This document shows positions 25,968-34,756 of a stretch of DNA of 49,917 nucleotides, piece by piece. Each line of letters begins with the position of its first letter. The first letter of the stretch is position 1. The stretch is from assembly GCF_013336795.1 (NCBI RefSeq), contig NZ_JAAFZT010000023.1, positions 1-49,917 on the forward strand, read 5' to 3'. The notes under the pieces were generated by a model. That model searched no databases. It saw nothing but the letters and a program-made list of their open reading frames with translations, and was not told the origin of the DNA. This stretch comes from Alteripontixanthobacter muriae (lineage in GTDB: Bacteria; Pseudomonadota; Alphaproteobacteria; Sphingomonadales; Sphingomonadaceae). A program made the translations under genes and the position numbers.

Positions 25968-27485
25968 TCACTCGTAGGAACTGTCGTATTCGCCTTCCGC
26001 CAGATCGGAGAATTTGGTGTAACGCGGTTCAAATTTCAGGCGCACCTTGCCGGTCGAACCGTGGCGCTGCTTCGCCACGATAAGCTCCGCCAGGCCGAAG
26101 ACCCGCTCCATGTCCGCCGCCCATGCCGCGTGGGCATCATGCGTCGCCATGTCATCGCCTTCCACAGGACGTTTCGGTTCGCGTGAGCCGACGTAGTAAT
26201 CCTCGCGGAACACGAACCACACCATGTCGGCGTCCTGCTCGATCGATCCTGATTCGCGCAGATCCGACAGCATCGGCCGCTTGTCGTCCCGCTGTTCCAC
26301 GGCGCGCGACAATTGCGACAGGGCGATCACCGGAAGTTCGAGTTCCTTTGCCAGAGTTTTCAGGCCCCGGCTGATTTCCGAAATCTCGTTCACCCGGTTG
26401 TCCGTTGCGCGGCCCGAGCCTTGCAGCAATTGCAGATAGTCGACGACGATCAGGCCGATGTTGTGCTTGCGCTTCAACCGCCGTGCACGGGTCCGCAGGG
26501 CGGCAATGGTCAGCGCTGGCGTGTCATCGATGTACAGCGGCAGTTCGGCCAACGTCTGGCTGGTGAACGCCAGCTTCTGAAACTCTTCGCGGCTGATTTT
26601 GCCCATGCGCAGCGCGGAACTGGAAATGCTGGACTGTTCCGACAGGATACGCGTGGCCAGCTGGTCGGCGCTCATTTCCAGGCTGAAGAACGCGACGCCC
26701 GCGCCGACGCTTTCCTCGATCCCGTCCTGCCGGTCATCGAGGAAGCGCTTGGCGCAATTATAGGCGATATTGGTGGCGAGAGAGGTCTTGCCCATGCCCG
26801 GACGCCCGGCGAGGATGACGAGATCGCTGTCATGCAGCCCCCCGATCTTTTCATTGATGCTGGACAGGCCAGTGGTCTTGCCGCTGATGCTGCCGCCGGA
26901 ATTGATCGCCCGCTCGATCATGCCGAGCGCCTTGTGCGTCGCCATGCCGAAGCTGGAGGCTTCATTGTTGGTGGAGGCGCCTTCCGCCACCTTGAACAGG
27001 TCCTGTTCGGCCTTCTCGATCTGCTTCAGCGGGGCCACTGCGTCGGACGTGTCCAGCGCGCCTTCGACCAGATTGCGGCCGACGCTGACCAGCTCGCGCA
27101 AGAGGGCCAGATCGTAGATCTGCTCGGCCAGTTCGCGCGGTGCGAGCAGGCCCTGTCCGTCGGCGGTGAGCCGGGCGAGATAGGTAATTCCGCCCAGTTC
27201 CTTCAGGGCCTCGTCCGCTTCGAAATAGGGTTTCAGCGTTACCGGCGTGACCACCGCATTGCGGTCGAGCAGAGTCACGATACGTTCGAATACGCGCGCA
27301 TGGACCGGTTCGAAGAAATGCTCGGGCCGAATCGGCGTCTGCAATTCCTCGACCACCCGATTATCGATCAGAACCGCGCCCAGAAACGCGGCCTCGGCCT
27401 CGATGTTCGCGGGCAGGGTTCGGCCCTGTGCATTGTCCGTTCCAGCGGAGGCGTCGGGGCGGAGAAGAAGTTCGAGATCGGCCAT
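25968..27485 (-). CDS. dnaB: Replicative DNA helicase
   Basis: 505 residues. The N-terminal DnaB domain (ANIEAEAAFLGAVLIDNRVVEEL) and the RecA-like C-terminal domain (Walker A AGRPGMGKTS, Walker B LIVVDYLQLL, and SQLSRAVEQRDDKRPMLSDLRESGSIEQDAD) are complete. It is the hexameric replication-fork helicase. ATG 27485 (MADLELLLRP) is chosen; in-frame upstream codons give no conserved sequence. A DnaA-box-like CTATCCACA lies about 60 bases upstream on the same strand (27553-27545). No intein is present. Confidence 0.96.
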   Translation of the reverse strand: MADLELLLRPDASAGTDNAQGRTLPANIEAEAAFLGAVLIDNRVVEELQTPIRPEHFFEPVHARVFERIVTLLDRNAVVTPVTLKPYFEADEALKELGGITYLARLTADGQGLLAPRELAEQIYDLALLRELVSVGRNLVEGALDTSDAVAPLKQIEKAEQDLFKVAEGASTNNEASSFGMATHKALGMIERAINSGGSISGKTTGLSSINEKIGGLHDSDLVILAGRPGMGKTSLATNIAYNCAKRFLDDRQDGIEESVGAGVAFFSLEMSADQLATRILSEQSSISSSALRMGKISREEFQKLAFTSQTLAELPLYIDDTPALTIAALRTRARRLKRKHNIGLIVVDYLQLLQGSGRATDNRVNEISEISRGLKTLAKELELPVIALSQLSRAVEQRDDKRPMLSDLRESGSIEQDADMVWFVFREDYYVGSREPKRPVEGDDMATHDAHAAWAADMERVFGLAELIVAKQRHGSTGKVRLKFEPRYTKFSDLAEGEYDSSYE

Positions 27486-27613
27486 GCGCGCTGCAATGGG
27501 CCTGCTGCCTGCCGGATGGCAAGAGGAGGAATCGCGAGGTGCCCTGTGGATAGCGTGGATGAATGCCAAAGCCCTTGCGCGCAACGCATGCGATCTGCGA
27601 AAGCAGGCCTTCC

Positions 27614-28108
27614 ATGCCCGAAACCGCCACCGATTATCGCATCAGCCATATCGCCCTCGACGAGGATACGATCCTGTGGCGCAATGCCGATGTCGAACAG
27701 GAGCGGCGCGTGGCGATTTTCGATCTGATCGAGGAAAATACCTTCAAGCCCGTGCGCTCGGTGCAGCGCGGGAACCATGGCCCCTATCGGCTGCAACTGG
27801 CCGTTCGCGACGGGCGGCTGGCGATGGACATCGCCGACGAGGCGGGCGAGCCGCTCGAATCTCTGTTGATCGGGCTTGCCCGGTTCCGCCGGCCGATCCG
27901 CGAATATTTCGCGATCTGCGATTCCTATTATCAGGCCATTCGCAAGGCGACGGCGGCCGAGATCGAGACGATCGACATGGCCCGGCGCGGTATTCACAAT
28001 GAAGCGGCGGAAAATCTGCAGGAACGGCTCGAAGGCAAGGTGGAAACGGACTTCGCGACGGCCCGCCGGTTGTTCACCCTTATCTGCGTCCTGCACATCA
28101 AAGGTTGA
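27614..28108 (+). CDS. UPF0262 family protein
   Basis: 164 residues matching the alphaproteobacterial UPF0262 family throughout: ISHIALDEDTILWRNADVEQERRVAIFDL, FKPVRSVQRGNHGPYRLQLAVRDGRLAMDI, IREYFAICDSYYQAIRKA and AARRGIHNEAAE-like MARRGIHNEAAENLQERL. Cytoplasmic, no membrane segment. The function is not known. ATG 27614 gives the conserved beginning. The GH25-like gene follows eight bases after the stop and cytidine deaminase after that, so the three probably form an operon divergent from dnaB. Confidence 0.9.
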   Translation: MPETATDYRISHIALDEDTILWRNADVEQERRVAIFDLIEENTFKPVRSVQRGNHGPYRLQLAVRDGRLAMDIADEAGEPLESLLIGLARFRRPIREYFAICDSYYQAIRKATAAEIETIDMARRGIHNEAAENLQERLEGKVETDFATARRLFTLICVLHIKG

Positions 28109-28116
28109 GGGGCGCT

Positions 28117-28821
28117 ATGGCACGCAGGAAGGCACAGGGACGCGGCTGGAAGCTGCGCATCGCGCTGCTGCTGGTGGTTCTGGCTGCGGCTTCGGCGGCG
28201 TGGCTGTGGTGGGATCTTCGGCACTGGACACCCGACCCCGCCGCTTATCCGGATCAGGGTGTCGAAATCGGTTCGGAAGACGGAGCAATCAACTTCCGCA
28301 CCCTTCGGGCCTTGGGAGCGGGTTTCGCCTATCTGGACGCGAGTTCGGGCGCAGCGGGGCAGGACCCCAGCTTCGTTCGCAATCTGGCGGATGCGCGCGA
28401 TGCCGGACTGATGGCTGGTGCGGTGCATCGCTACGATCCATGTGTCATGGCGGATGCGCAGACGGCCAATTTCGTCACCATGACGCCGAGGGAAGACACT
28501 TTGCTCCCGCCCGTCATCCACCTGGCCGAAACGGCGGAAAATTGCCCTGAAAGGGTGAGCGAGGCGGCAGTCGAGAGCGAGCTGACCACGCTGATAAACC
28601 AGATCGAAACCCACACCGGCAAGCCCGTCCTGCTGAAGGTCGATGAGGCATTCGAGGATGAATACGGCCTCGCCGCCCGCTTCGAACGGAACCTCTGGCT
28701 GACGCGCACACGCTTGCAGCCCGAATATGCCGGACGGCCCTGGCTGCTCTGGACGGCGAATGAATATTTCCGCAGCCCTGCGGCCGATGCGCCCCTGCGC
28801 TGGGTCGTGGCGCAGAATTGA
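28117..28821 (+). CDS. GH25 lysozyme-fold protein with degenerate active site
   Basis: 234 residues. One transmembrane segment (about 18-37, LRIALLLVVLAAASAAWLWW) anchors a periplasmic GH25-like barrel: QGVEIGSEDGAINFRTLRAL, GFAYLDASSGAAGQDPSFVRNLADARDAGLMAGAVHRY, LPPVIHLAETAENC and KPVLLKVDEAF. In active GH25 enzymes the first segment has GIDVSHxxG and the third has a DxE pair. Here these read GVEIGSEDG and HLA, so all three catalytic acids look replaced. It probably binds or scaffolds peptidoglycan, or has changed activity. GAGGGG precedes ATG 28117. The TGA overlaps an in-frame TTG for the next gene. Confidence 0.75.
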   Translation: MARRKAQGRGWKLRIALLLVVLAAASAAWLWWDLRHWTPDPAAYPDQGVEIGSEDGAINFRTLRALGAGFAYLDASSGAAGQDPSFVRNLADARDAGLMAGAVHRYDPCVMADAQTANFVTMTPREDTLLPPVIHLAETAENCPERVSEAAVESELTTLINQIETHTGKPVLLKVDEAFEDEYGLAARFERNLWLTRTRLQPEYAGRPWLLWTANEYFRSPAADAPLRWVVAQN

Positions 28822-28829
28822 GCGAGAGA

Positions 28830-29246
28830 ATGCAGAAGCAGACCGAAAACGAAGCCCTGATTGCCGCTGCCCGCGAGGCGGCAGCGCATTCCTATGCCCC
28901 TTATTCGAATTTCGCCGTGGGTGCTGCTCTGCGCTTTGCGGATGGTTCGGTCGTGACCGGAACCAATATCGAAAATGCCAGCTACGGCCTTGCGCTCTGC
29001 GCCGAGACTGTCGCGGTGGCGAAGGCCATGGCCGAGGGCAGGCGCGGAGGCCTGACGGCTGTTGCCGTGACCGGACCGGGTACCGATCCCATCACGCCGT
29101 GCGGGCGGTGCCGACAGGTGTTGAACGAATTGGCGCAACTCGGACGCACGGACCCGGCGATCCTGTGCGTCGGGCCGCAGGAAATCCGCACCACCACACT
29201 CAGCCGCCTGCTGCCCAACGCTTTCGGTCCGGCGAGCCTGGACTGA
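28830..29246 (+). CDS. cdd: Cytidine deaminase
   Basis: 138 residues. The zinc site is complete: C57 and E59 in LCAETVAV with C91 and C94 in PCGRCRQVL. SYAPYSNFAVGAALR and GTNIENASYG are the substrate-binding segments of the small tetrameric class. It deaminates cytidine and deoxycytidine in pyrimidine salvage. ATG 28830 is preferred; TTG 28818, overlapping the previous stop, would add four residues. A long hairpin follows the stop. Confidence 0.93.
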   Translation: MQKQTENEALIAAAREAAAHSYAPYSNFAVGAALRFADGSVVTGTNIENASYGLALCAETVAVAKAMAEGRRGGLTAVAVTGPGTDPITPCGRCRQVLNELAQLGRTDPAILCVGPQEIRTTTLSRLLPNAFGPASLD

Positions 29247-29252
29247 TTGATA

Positions 29253-29295
29253 AGCACCCTGCCGCGCCTCTCGCTTGAGCGGGCGGCGGGGTGCT
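29253..29295. terminator. 13-bp hairpin between convergent cdd and M14 peptidase genes
   Basis: 29253-29265 pairs with 29283-29295 (13 bp, one T-G wobble) around a 17-base loop. There is no T-run, but the position between two convergent stops suggests termination for both strands. Confidence 0.6.
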
Positions 29296-29309
29296 GTGAA
29301 TCTCGCGGA

Positions 29310-30449
29310 CTATTCCCCGCGCGTCTCGATCCATTCCAGCAGGCTGGCGAGGCAGTCGCGCGCCAGCATCTTCGACCGTTCCGGGCTCCAGGCCTGTTCG
29401 GTGTCGGGCAGCGAGGCGTTGTCCTTGAAGGGCATCTCCAGCGTCATGGCCACTGCGCCGAAGCGTTCCGCCACCTGGTTGGTGCTCATGGAAAGATTGG
29501 CCGTGCCGGGCTTGGCGATGCTGTAGCCTTTCTCCGTCTGGAAATCGGGCGTGCGGCGGTCCAGAATGGCGCGGTAGCGCTCATAGCCGTCGCCCTGTTC
29601 CTGTTTCCACGACGGAATGCCCTCAAAACCGGCAAGGAATGCGGCTGCGATCGCCTCGTCGCCATGAACGTCCATGGCGAAATCGACACCGGTCTCGTCC
29701 ATCGCGTTGCGGATCGCCAGCACTTCGGGAGCCTTGTCGGCGGCGGGATTGTCCCACTCGCGGTTCAGATTGGCGCCGCAGGCATTGGTTCGCAGATGTC
29801 CGCGCGACGATCCGTCGGGATTGCAATTGGGCACGACATGAAACCGGCAGAGATCGCGCAGCTTGCGGCCCACGGGGTCGGCAGGGTCGGTCAGCACTTC
29901 CAGCGCGCCTTCCATCCACCATTCGGCCATGCTTTCGCCCGGATGCTGGCGGGCATAGAGCCATACCTGCATATCGCCATCACCCGTCGACAGGCAATCG
30001 AGCGGCTGGCCATCGAGCGTCCGGCCGAGACTACGCCATGAAACACCGTCCGACGCGGCGCTCTCGGCGATCAGATCGTGATGCCGTTCCATGGAATAAG
30101 GCGCGAAATAGGAAAACCAGGCAAGATCGCTCGCGGGGGTATAGCGAATGGTCAGCGTGCCGCCGTCTTCCGCCTTGTCATAGGACGATGGCGCGCGGCC
30201 CCAATATTCGCGGTCTTCGCTGACGACCGAATCATAGTCGGTCCAGCCGCCCGGATAAGCGCTTTCTTCGAGGCCCGTGATCTTCAGCTCCAGTTCCCGC
30301 CCCGCCGCACCGGCGACCCGGAAATGGTACCACTGGCGGAAATCGGAATTGTTGTCCTTGCGCAGCGCAAGGCGCGCGCTCGCTCCGTCGATGGAGACAA
30401 TTTCGATATTGCCGCTGTCGAACTGACTGTCGATCTGGATGTCTGTCAC
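29310..30449 (-). CDS. M14-family zinc carboxypeptidase (cytosolic CCP type)
   Basis: 379 residues. An N-terminal beta-sandwich M14_N domain (about 1-125; [43 protein letters not shown]) precedes the catalytic domain with zinc ligands in [13 protein letters not shown] and DVHGDE and the catalytic glutamate in [39 protein letters not shown] is the substrate-pocket region. No signal peptide, so cytoplasmic; it should trim C-terminal residues from peptides or proteins. It starts with GTG 30449, overlapping the stop of the DUF4136 lipoprotein gene by four bases (GTGA). Confidence 0.92.
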   Translation of the reverse strand: MTDIQIDSQFDSGNIEIVSIDGASARLALRKDNNSDFRQWYHFRVAGAAGRELELKITGLEESAYPGGWTDYDSVVSEDREYWGRAPSSYDKAEDGGTLTIRYTPASDLAWFSYFAPYSMERHHDLIAESAASDGVSWRSLGRTLDGQPLDCLSTGDGDMQVWLYARQHPGESMAEWWMEGALEVLTDPADPVGRKLRDLCRFHVVPNCNPDGSSRGHLRTNACGANLNREWDNPAADKAPEVLAIRNAMDETGVDFAMDVHGDEAIAAAFLAGFEGIPSWKQEQGDGYERYRAILDRRTPDFQTEKGYSIAKPGTANLSMSTNQVAERFGAVAMTLEMPFKDNASLPDTEQAWSPERSKMLARDCLASLLEWIETRGE

Positions 30450-31105
30450 CTGTTAACCTTTACTTCCACGGTTTCGCCGCTCTCTCCGGGGAATTCGCGG
30501 AACAGTGCGTTCGCGACCGTGGCGGCATTGGCGTTCGCCTGTGCGAGTGGAGAGTCCGGGTCAACCGCAAATTCGGCGCGGCCTTCCCAAAGCGGCTGGC
30601 CTCCGGTCCGGTCGCGGATGGTTACGCCCAATTGGGTAAGCACTTCCTCGTCGCTGCCGCCGCCAAGGTTCAGGCCAAGGCCGACGCCGACACCCGAACC
30701 ATAACCGCCGGTGCCGCCCCCGACACCGACGCTGACCGGCCCGCGCCGCTGCCCCCGGGCGAGGATCTGACGGTCGAGCCGCACTTCTGCCACCTGTCCA
30801 GCTTCGCCCCGGGCGACTTCGCGATAACCGAGGCGGCGCAATTCCTCGGCCACTGCCGCCTTGTAGACCGAGAGCTCCAGCGCGCCAGCAGGTTGAGCGC
30901 TGAGCCCATCATCGTTCCAGCCAGCCCCGGGAACCTCGTTTCCATAGGCCGGTGCGCTGTCGATGAAGATGGTGCCGCTTCCCAGCTGGTCCAGCACTGC
31001 CGGTGCATGAAAGCGCGTGACCTCGACAGGGCCGGGCGCGGTGGCGCAAGCCGCCAGCGATGCTGTGGCTGCAGTGGCGAGAGCAAGCTTGAAAAGTCGG
31101 TTCAT
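30446..31105 (-). CDS. DUF4136 lipoprotein
   Basis: 219 residues. Lipoprotein signal [20 protein letters not shown] with lipid cysteine C20. The mature part matches DUF4136: [54 protein letters not shown] and [25 protein letters not shown] glycine-rich stretch (about 122-152, [19 protein letters not shown]) interrupts it, as in many family members. An envelope protein of unknown function. Its stop overlaps the M14 peptidase start, so the two are cotranscribed, though no functional link is obvious. Confidence 0.87.
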   Translation of the reverse strand: MNRLFKLALATAATASLAACATAPGPVEVTRFHAPAVLDQLGSGTIFIDSAPAYGNEVPGAGWNDDGLSAQPAGALELSVYKAAVAEELRRLGYREVARGEAGQVAEVRLDRQILARGQRRGPVSVGVGGGTGGYGSGVGVGLGLNLGGGSDEEVLTQLGVTIRDRTGGQPLWEGRAEFAVDPDSPLAQANANAATVANALFREFPGESGETVEVKVNR

Positions 31106-31265
31106 GGCTGGGTTCCTGTCGAAGCGTCAGGAGCTTAACGCATCAATAGCGCTGCGGGTCCGGATGGTCGCTATAAGTGAACTGCCGTCATGCTGTGACC
31201 AGGCTGGCAGGAGCACCTCGCAAATTAGCGTTATGGCTTGTTCGGTTTCGTGGTGGCGCGTGCCC

Positions 31266-32298
31266 ATGAACAGGATCCCCACCGCGAAATGCCCCGTCCT
31301 CGTTACCGGGGGGGGCAGGATATATCGGCAGCCATGCCGTGCTGGCCTTGCGCGATGCAGCATGGCCGGTCGCGGTACTGGATAATCTGGCGACGGGGTT
31401 CCGCTTCGCAGTGCCCGATGATGTGTCCTTCTATGAAGGCGACGTCTCCGATGCCGAGCTTGTCGCGCAAATCATTTCCGAACAGGGAACGCGGGCCGTC
31501 ATGCATTTCGCCGGCAGCGTGGTGGTGCCGGAATCGGTTGCGGACCCGCTGAAGTTTTACGCCAACAACACCGCTGCCAGCCGCGCCCTGATCGAAGCGG
31601 CGGTGAAAGCGGGCGTTCCGCACTTCATCTTCTCCAGCACGGCAGCGACCTACGGCGTGCCCGAAGCTTCGCCCGTAAGCGAGGATATGCCGAAGGAGCC
31701 GATCAATCCCTATGGCTGGTCGAAGCTGATGACCGAACGGATGCTGGCCGATGTCGCAGCGGCGCACCCGATCAATTATGGCGCGCTACGCTATTTCAAC
31801 GTCGCGGGCGCTGACCCGCAGGCGCGCAGCGGCCAATCGACCGCAGGCGCGACGCATCTGATCAAGGTCGCGGTGGAAGCGGCGACGGGCAAGCGTGACC
31901 GCGTCGCGATCTTCGGCACCGATTACGATACGCCCGACGGAACGGGGGTTCGCGACTATATCCACGTCAGTGATCTGGCTGCGGCCCATGTGCTGGCGCT
32001 TGAAGCATTGATCGCGCATCCAGAACGGTCGCTCACCATGAATTGCGGCTATGGCCGCGGTTTCTCCGTGACAGAGGTGCTGGACGCCGTGGACAGCGTG
32101 ACCGGCGCCCGCATCACCCGGACGCATGAACCGCGCCGCCCCGGCGACCCGGCCTCGCTGGTGTCGGACCCGTCGCGTATTCGCGCTACCCTGCCGTGGC
32201 AGCCGCAATATGACGACCTCGGCACCATCATCGCCCATGCAATGGCTTGGGAGCACAGACTTGCCGAAATGCGCTCTGCCAAGGGCGACAATGGTTGA
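31266..32298 (+). CDS. galE: UDP-glucose 4-epimerase with a +1 frameshift in a G8 tract
   Basis: From ATG 31266 the chain begins MNRIPTAKCPVLVTGG. It then leaves frame at eight G residues (31308-31315). With seven Gs it would continue AGYIGSHAVLALRD, the classic GxxGxxG NAD-binding loop, and join the remaining 319 residues read from 31339. With the correction it is a complete 343-residue short-chain dehydrogenase-type epimerase with FSSTAATYG, the NPYGWSK motif (YxxxK), YFNVAGADP and DGTGVRDYIHVSDLA. It interconverts UDP-glucose and UDP-galactose. As the sequence stands, the NAD loop is broken; only a truncated protein from GTG 31339 could be made. A homopolymer sequencing error is the simplest explanation. 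Confidence 0.85.
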
Positions 32299-32343
32299 CT
32301 CGATCAACCGGGCCGCATAGGTGCGCGCCTTGAATTTTCGGCA

Positions 32344-32359
32344 CGGAGATCTATCTCCG
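32344..32359 (+). promoter_or_regulatory. Inverted repeat in the rpmJ leader
   Basis: CGGAGAT and ATCTCCG flank a CT centre 25 bases upstream of the rpmJ start. As RNA it would fold with a 6-bp stem and a 4-base loop. It may be a leader structure or operator; no function can be assigned. Confidence 0.25.
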
Positions 32360-32383
32360 GAGCCAATCTTTTCGGGAACTGAC

Positions 32384-32509
32384 ATGAAAATCCGCAACAG
32401 CCTCAAGTCGCTGAAGAACCGCCATCGTGACTGCCGCGTGATTCGCCGCCGCGGTCGCACCTATGTCATCAACAAGACCAATCGCCGCTTCAAGGCCCGC
32501 CAGGGCTGA
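32384..32509 (+). CDS. rpmJ: 50S ribosomal protein L36 (zinc-independent type)
   Basis: 41 residues: [41 protein letters not shown] in full, which is the longer L36 paralogue that lacks the CxxC zinc ribbon of the short 37-38-residue form (only one cysteine here). Such forms can replace the zinc-binding protein when zinc is scarce; in many alphaproteobacteria this is the only L36. Basic and rRNA binding. ATG 32384. A terminator hairpin follows at 32553-32580. Confidence 0.93.
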   Translation: MKIRNSLKSLKNRHRDCRVIRRRGRTYVINKTNRRFKARQG

Positions 32510-32552
32510 CGTAGCTGGCTCCGGCCTGATTGGCCGGGCCTTGGGCAAGATC

Positions 32553-32583
32553 GGCTCGCCTCCTTTCAGGAGCGCGGGCCTTT
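32553..32583 (+). terminator. Terminator hairpin after rpmJ
   Basis: GGCTCGCCTCCT (32553-32564) pairs with 32568-32580 as 12 bp with one bulged C and a TTC loop, followed by TTT. A second small hairpin (32521-32537, CCGGCC/GGCCGG) precedes it. It ends just before the HAD phosphatase gene. Confidence 0.6.
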
Positions 32584-32617
32584 GCCGTTTCGGACTCAGC
32601 AACAGGCAAGGATTGCA

Positions 32618-33232
32618 ATGACAGATCGAATCGAAGCAGTCGTATTCGATGTCGGCCGCGTGCTGGTGCAGTGGGAAATGCGTGCGCTGTTCGTCAAGCT
32701 GATTGACGATGCCGAAGCGCTCGAATTCTTCCTGATTAACGTACTGCCCGAAAGCTGGCACTTCCAGCACGATGCCGGACGGCCGATTGCCGAGATGGTT
32801 GCCGAGCGCAAGGCCGAGTTTCCCGAGCACGCCCATCTGATCGAAGCCTATGCGCAGCGCTTCCTCGAAACCATTCCCGGGCCGGTGGCGGGCACCCATG
32901 AACTCGTCCAGCGGCTGGATGAAACCGGCATTTCCCTGTTCGCGATCACCAATTTCGGTGCCGATTTCTGGGCCTTGTTCCGGCCAACAGCGCCGGTGCT
33001 CGACAGGTTTCGCGACATCGTCGTTTCGGGTCAGGAGAAACTGGTGAAGCCGGACCCGGCAATTTACCGCCTTGCGGCCGAGCGGTTCGGCTACTCGCCG
33101 AGGGCCATGCTGTTTATCGACGACAACAGGGACAATGTCGCCGCGGCACGGCTGGAGGGATGGCGCGCGCATCACTTTACGGATGCTTCGGCGCTTGAGG
33201 CGGAACTGACTGCCCTGGGCCTCTTGGCCTGA
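32618..33232 (+). CDS. HAD-superfamily phosphatase (YihX-like)
   Basis: 204 residues. The HAD motifs are AVVFDVGRVLV (nucleophile D11; the second aspartate of the usual DxD is Gly, as in YihX-type members), AITNFGA (motif II), EKLVKPDPAIY (motif III lysine) and LFIDDNRDNV (motif IV). A helical cap of about residues 18-90 lies between motifs I and II. Related enzymes dephosphorylate small sugar phosphates. AAGGA precedes ATG 32618. No pathway neighbour indicates the substrate. Confidence 0.87.
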   Translation: MTDRIEAVVFDVGRVLVQWEMRALFVKLIDDAEALEFFLINVLPESWHFQHDAGRPIAEMVAERKAEFPEHAHLIEAYAQRFLETIPGPVAGTHELVQRLDETGISLFAITNFGADFWALFRPTAPVLDRFRDIVVSGQEKLVKPDPAIYRLAAERFGYSPRAMLFIDDNRDNVAAARLEGWRAHHFTDASALEAELTALGLLA

Positions 33233-33286
33233 CATATTGCGCGGCTGGCCCCGACAGGTCTAACGTGACCGTTGGAGGAACTGCCG

Positions 33287-33763
33287 ATGGCCATCTTGCG
33301 CGAACCACTACGGGAATTGACGGCCTGCGGGCTGCCGGATGCGCTGGAGGTCATGGGCGAACGCTGGTCCTTCATGATCCTGCGTGCCAGCTTCAACCGT
33401 ATCCATCACTTTGAAGACTTCCTCAACGAACTCGGCATTGCGCGCAACATCCTCAGCAACCGGCTGGGCAAGCTGGTCGAACACGGCATTCTCGACCGGA
33501 AGCCATGCCGCGACGACAGGCGCCGGGTCGAATATCGGCTGACCGAGAAGGGATACGATCTCCTGCCGGCCATGCTGGCGCTGCGGCAATGGGGGCAGAA
33601 ATATGGAACGCGAGTACCGGAAAACCCGGTTCTGGTGGATGACCGCGATCGCCTGCCGGTCGGGCAGGTATCGATCCTTGCACATGACGGGCGCATCCTG
33701 ACGCATCGCGACCTGCGCTTTGCCGACCGCAGTCAGGTCGGCGTGAAGGATGACGCGGCCTGA
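33287..33763 (+). CDS. HxlR-family transcriptional regulator
   Basis: 158 residues. The winged-helix HxlR domain occupies about residues 10-105: ACGLPDALEVMGERWSFMILR (with the family's conserved cysteine), FEDFLNELGIARNILSNRLGKLVEHGIL and RRVEYRLTEKG. The C-terminal 50 residues (VSILAHDGRILTHRDLRF) form an extra tail. Members often respond to electrophiles or redox change and act on adjacent genes, but no obvious target lies beside it. GGAGGA eight bases upstream fixes ATG 33287. Its TGA overlaps a CTG codon that may start the next gene. Confidence 0.9.
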   Translation: MAILREPLRELTACGLPDALEVMGERWSFMILRASFNRIHHFEDFLNELGIARNILSNRLGKLVEHGILDRKPCRDDRRRVEYRLTEKGYDLLPAMLALRQWGQKYGTRVPENPVLVDDRDRLPVGQVSILAHDGRILTHRDLRFADRSQVGVKDDAA

Positions 33764-33807
33764 GCCAGTCCGCCGCACCGCCGAGAACGCCGGACGGGCG
33801 CTACATC

Positions 33808-34083
33808 GTGGTTCGCGGCAGATTGTGGCGAGCCAGCAATCCCGCGCTCTCCGAAGCCGAGCGGCAACGGCTGGTCGATAAACTCATGGATGCGCGCAGG
33901 GCCGTGCGCGCCGCCGGGGGCGATCCTGAAGCCATGAAACTTGCCCGCGCCGGAGTGCAGGCGGCGAAGGAAGCGCTCGGCGAAAGAGGGCCGGTCTGGT
34001 GGACCGATCGCGCACCCGATTACAACCGCCGCATGGCGCGCAACACGCCCTACGCCGATTGGTGGGAGGAAACCGCTGTTTGA
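33808..34083 (+). CDS. Small conserved protein of unknown function
   Basis: 91 residues from GTG 33808. The sequence has a well-conserved look: VRGRLWRASNPALSEAERQRLVDKLMDARRAVR, then LGERGPVWWTDRAPDYNRRMARNTPYADWW. I recognise the type from sphingomonads but not a function. In frame upstream, without a stop back to 33751, codons read SQSAAPPRTPDGRYIV, which looks like the natural N-terminus; a CTG at 33760, nine bases after GAAGGA and overlapping the HxlR stop, may be the true start (107 residues). Cytoplasmic, highly charged, probably cotranscribed with the HxlR gene. Confidence 0.75.
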   Translation: MVRGRLWRASNPALSEAERQRLVDKLMDARRAVRAAGGDPEAMKLARAGVQAAKEALGERGPVWWTDRAPDYNRRMARNTPYADWWEETAV

Positions 34084-34108
34084 GCCTTCGCTGGAGGCGA
34101 GGGGAACC

Positions 34109-34678
34109 CTAGCCGTGGCCGCCCGGAGCCGTACCCGGCCTCAGGTAAGGAAACATATGCCCGACGTAATCGGCCTTGCCGAGCTGGACGCCGTTGTTCC
34201 GCAGAATCGCATAGGCTGTCATCACGTGAAAGTAGAACTGCCCGATCGCCCAGTCGCGGGCATATTGATCGACAGTGAGATCGAAGACCATCCCGTTCGG
34301 CAGTTCATGCGCAATGAACCTGTCGGGATCGGCAGGCGCGGGCCTGTCGGACAAGGTGCGGACCAGCGCCAGCGTCTCTTCGATGCGGCTCCGGGCGTCG
34401 GCCATCGTTCCGGGATGCTCACGCGCGTTGCGCCCTTCATCGAGCAGAACCTCGATCGAGCGCGGAAATTCTTCATCTTGCAAGCGATACATGCCCTCCT
34501 GCGCCTGAGCACAGGCGAAGCGGATCTGCGTCGATAGAGGGAACATGTCGGGCGCGAGTTGCGCCAGAAGCAGGCCTTCCGCCTTGTCGGGCATCTGTGC
34601 CTCCGCCTTTTTCAGCCACGCGGAAAGTGCGGTCAACATGTGGCGATAGGTCGGTGCGAGGAGGTTTGTTGGGTTCAT
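34109..34678 (-). CDS. DUF1993 family protein
   Basis: 189 residues matching DUF1993: PTYRHMLTALSAWLKKAEAQ at the start, LAPDMFPLSTQIRFACAQAQEGMYRL, and the C-terminal WAIGQFYFHVMTAYAILRNNGVQLGKADYVGHMF. The fold is thought to be a DinB-like four-helix bundle, but no metal-binding histidine triad is evident here. Function unknown; cytoplasmic. ATG 34678 gives the conserved N-terminus. It runs in the same direction as yifB, 78 bases downstream of it. Confidence 0.88.
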   Translation of the reverse strand: MNPTNLLAPTYRHMLTALSAWLKKAEAQMPDKAEGLLLAQLAPDMFPLSTQIRFACAQAQEGMYRLQDEEFPRSIEVLLDEGRNAREHPGTMADARSRIEETLALVRTLSDRPAPADPDRFIAHELPNGMVFDLTVDQYARDWAIGQFYFHVMTAYAILRNNGVQLGKADYVGHMFPYLRPGTAPGGHG

Positions 34679-34756
34679 ATCAGGCTTTCGGAAAGTGCTT
34701 GGCAGGGGAAACGCAGGCGATGGTAGCAGGCCGATTTCACGTGCCAAGCCGATCGT

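Noticed and set aside
26313-27728. Open frame of 471 codons on the plus strand
   Set aside because: Antisense to dnaB and extends into the next gene in a different frame. Shadow.
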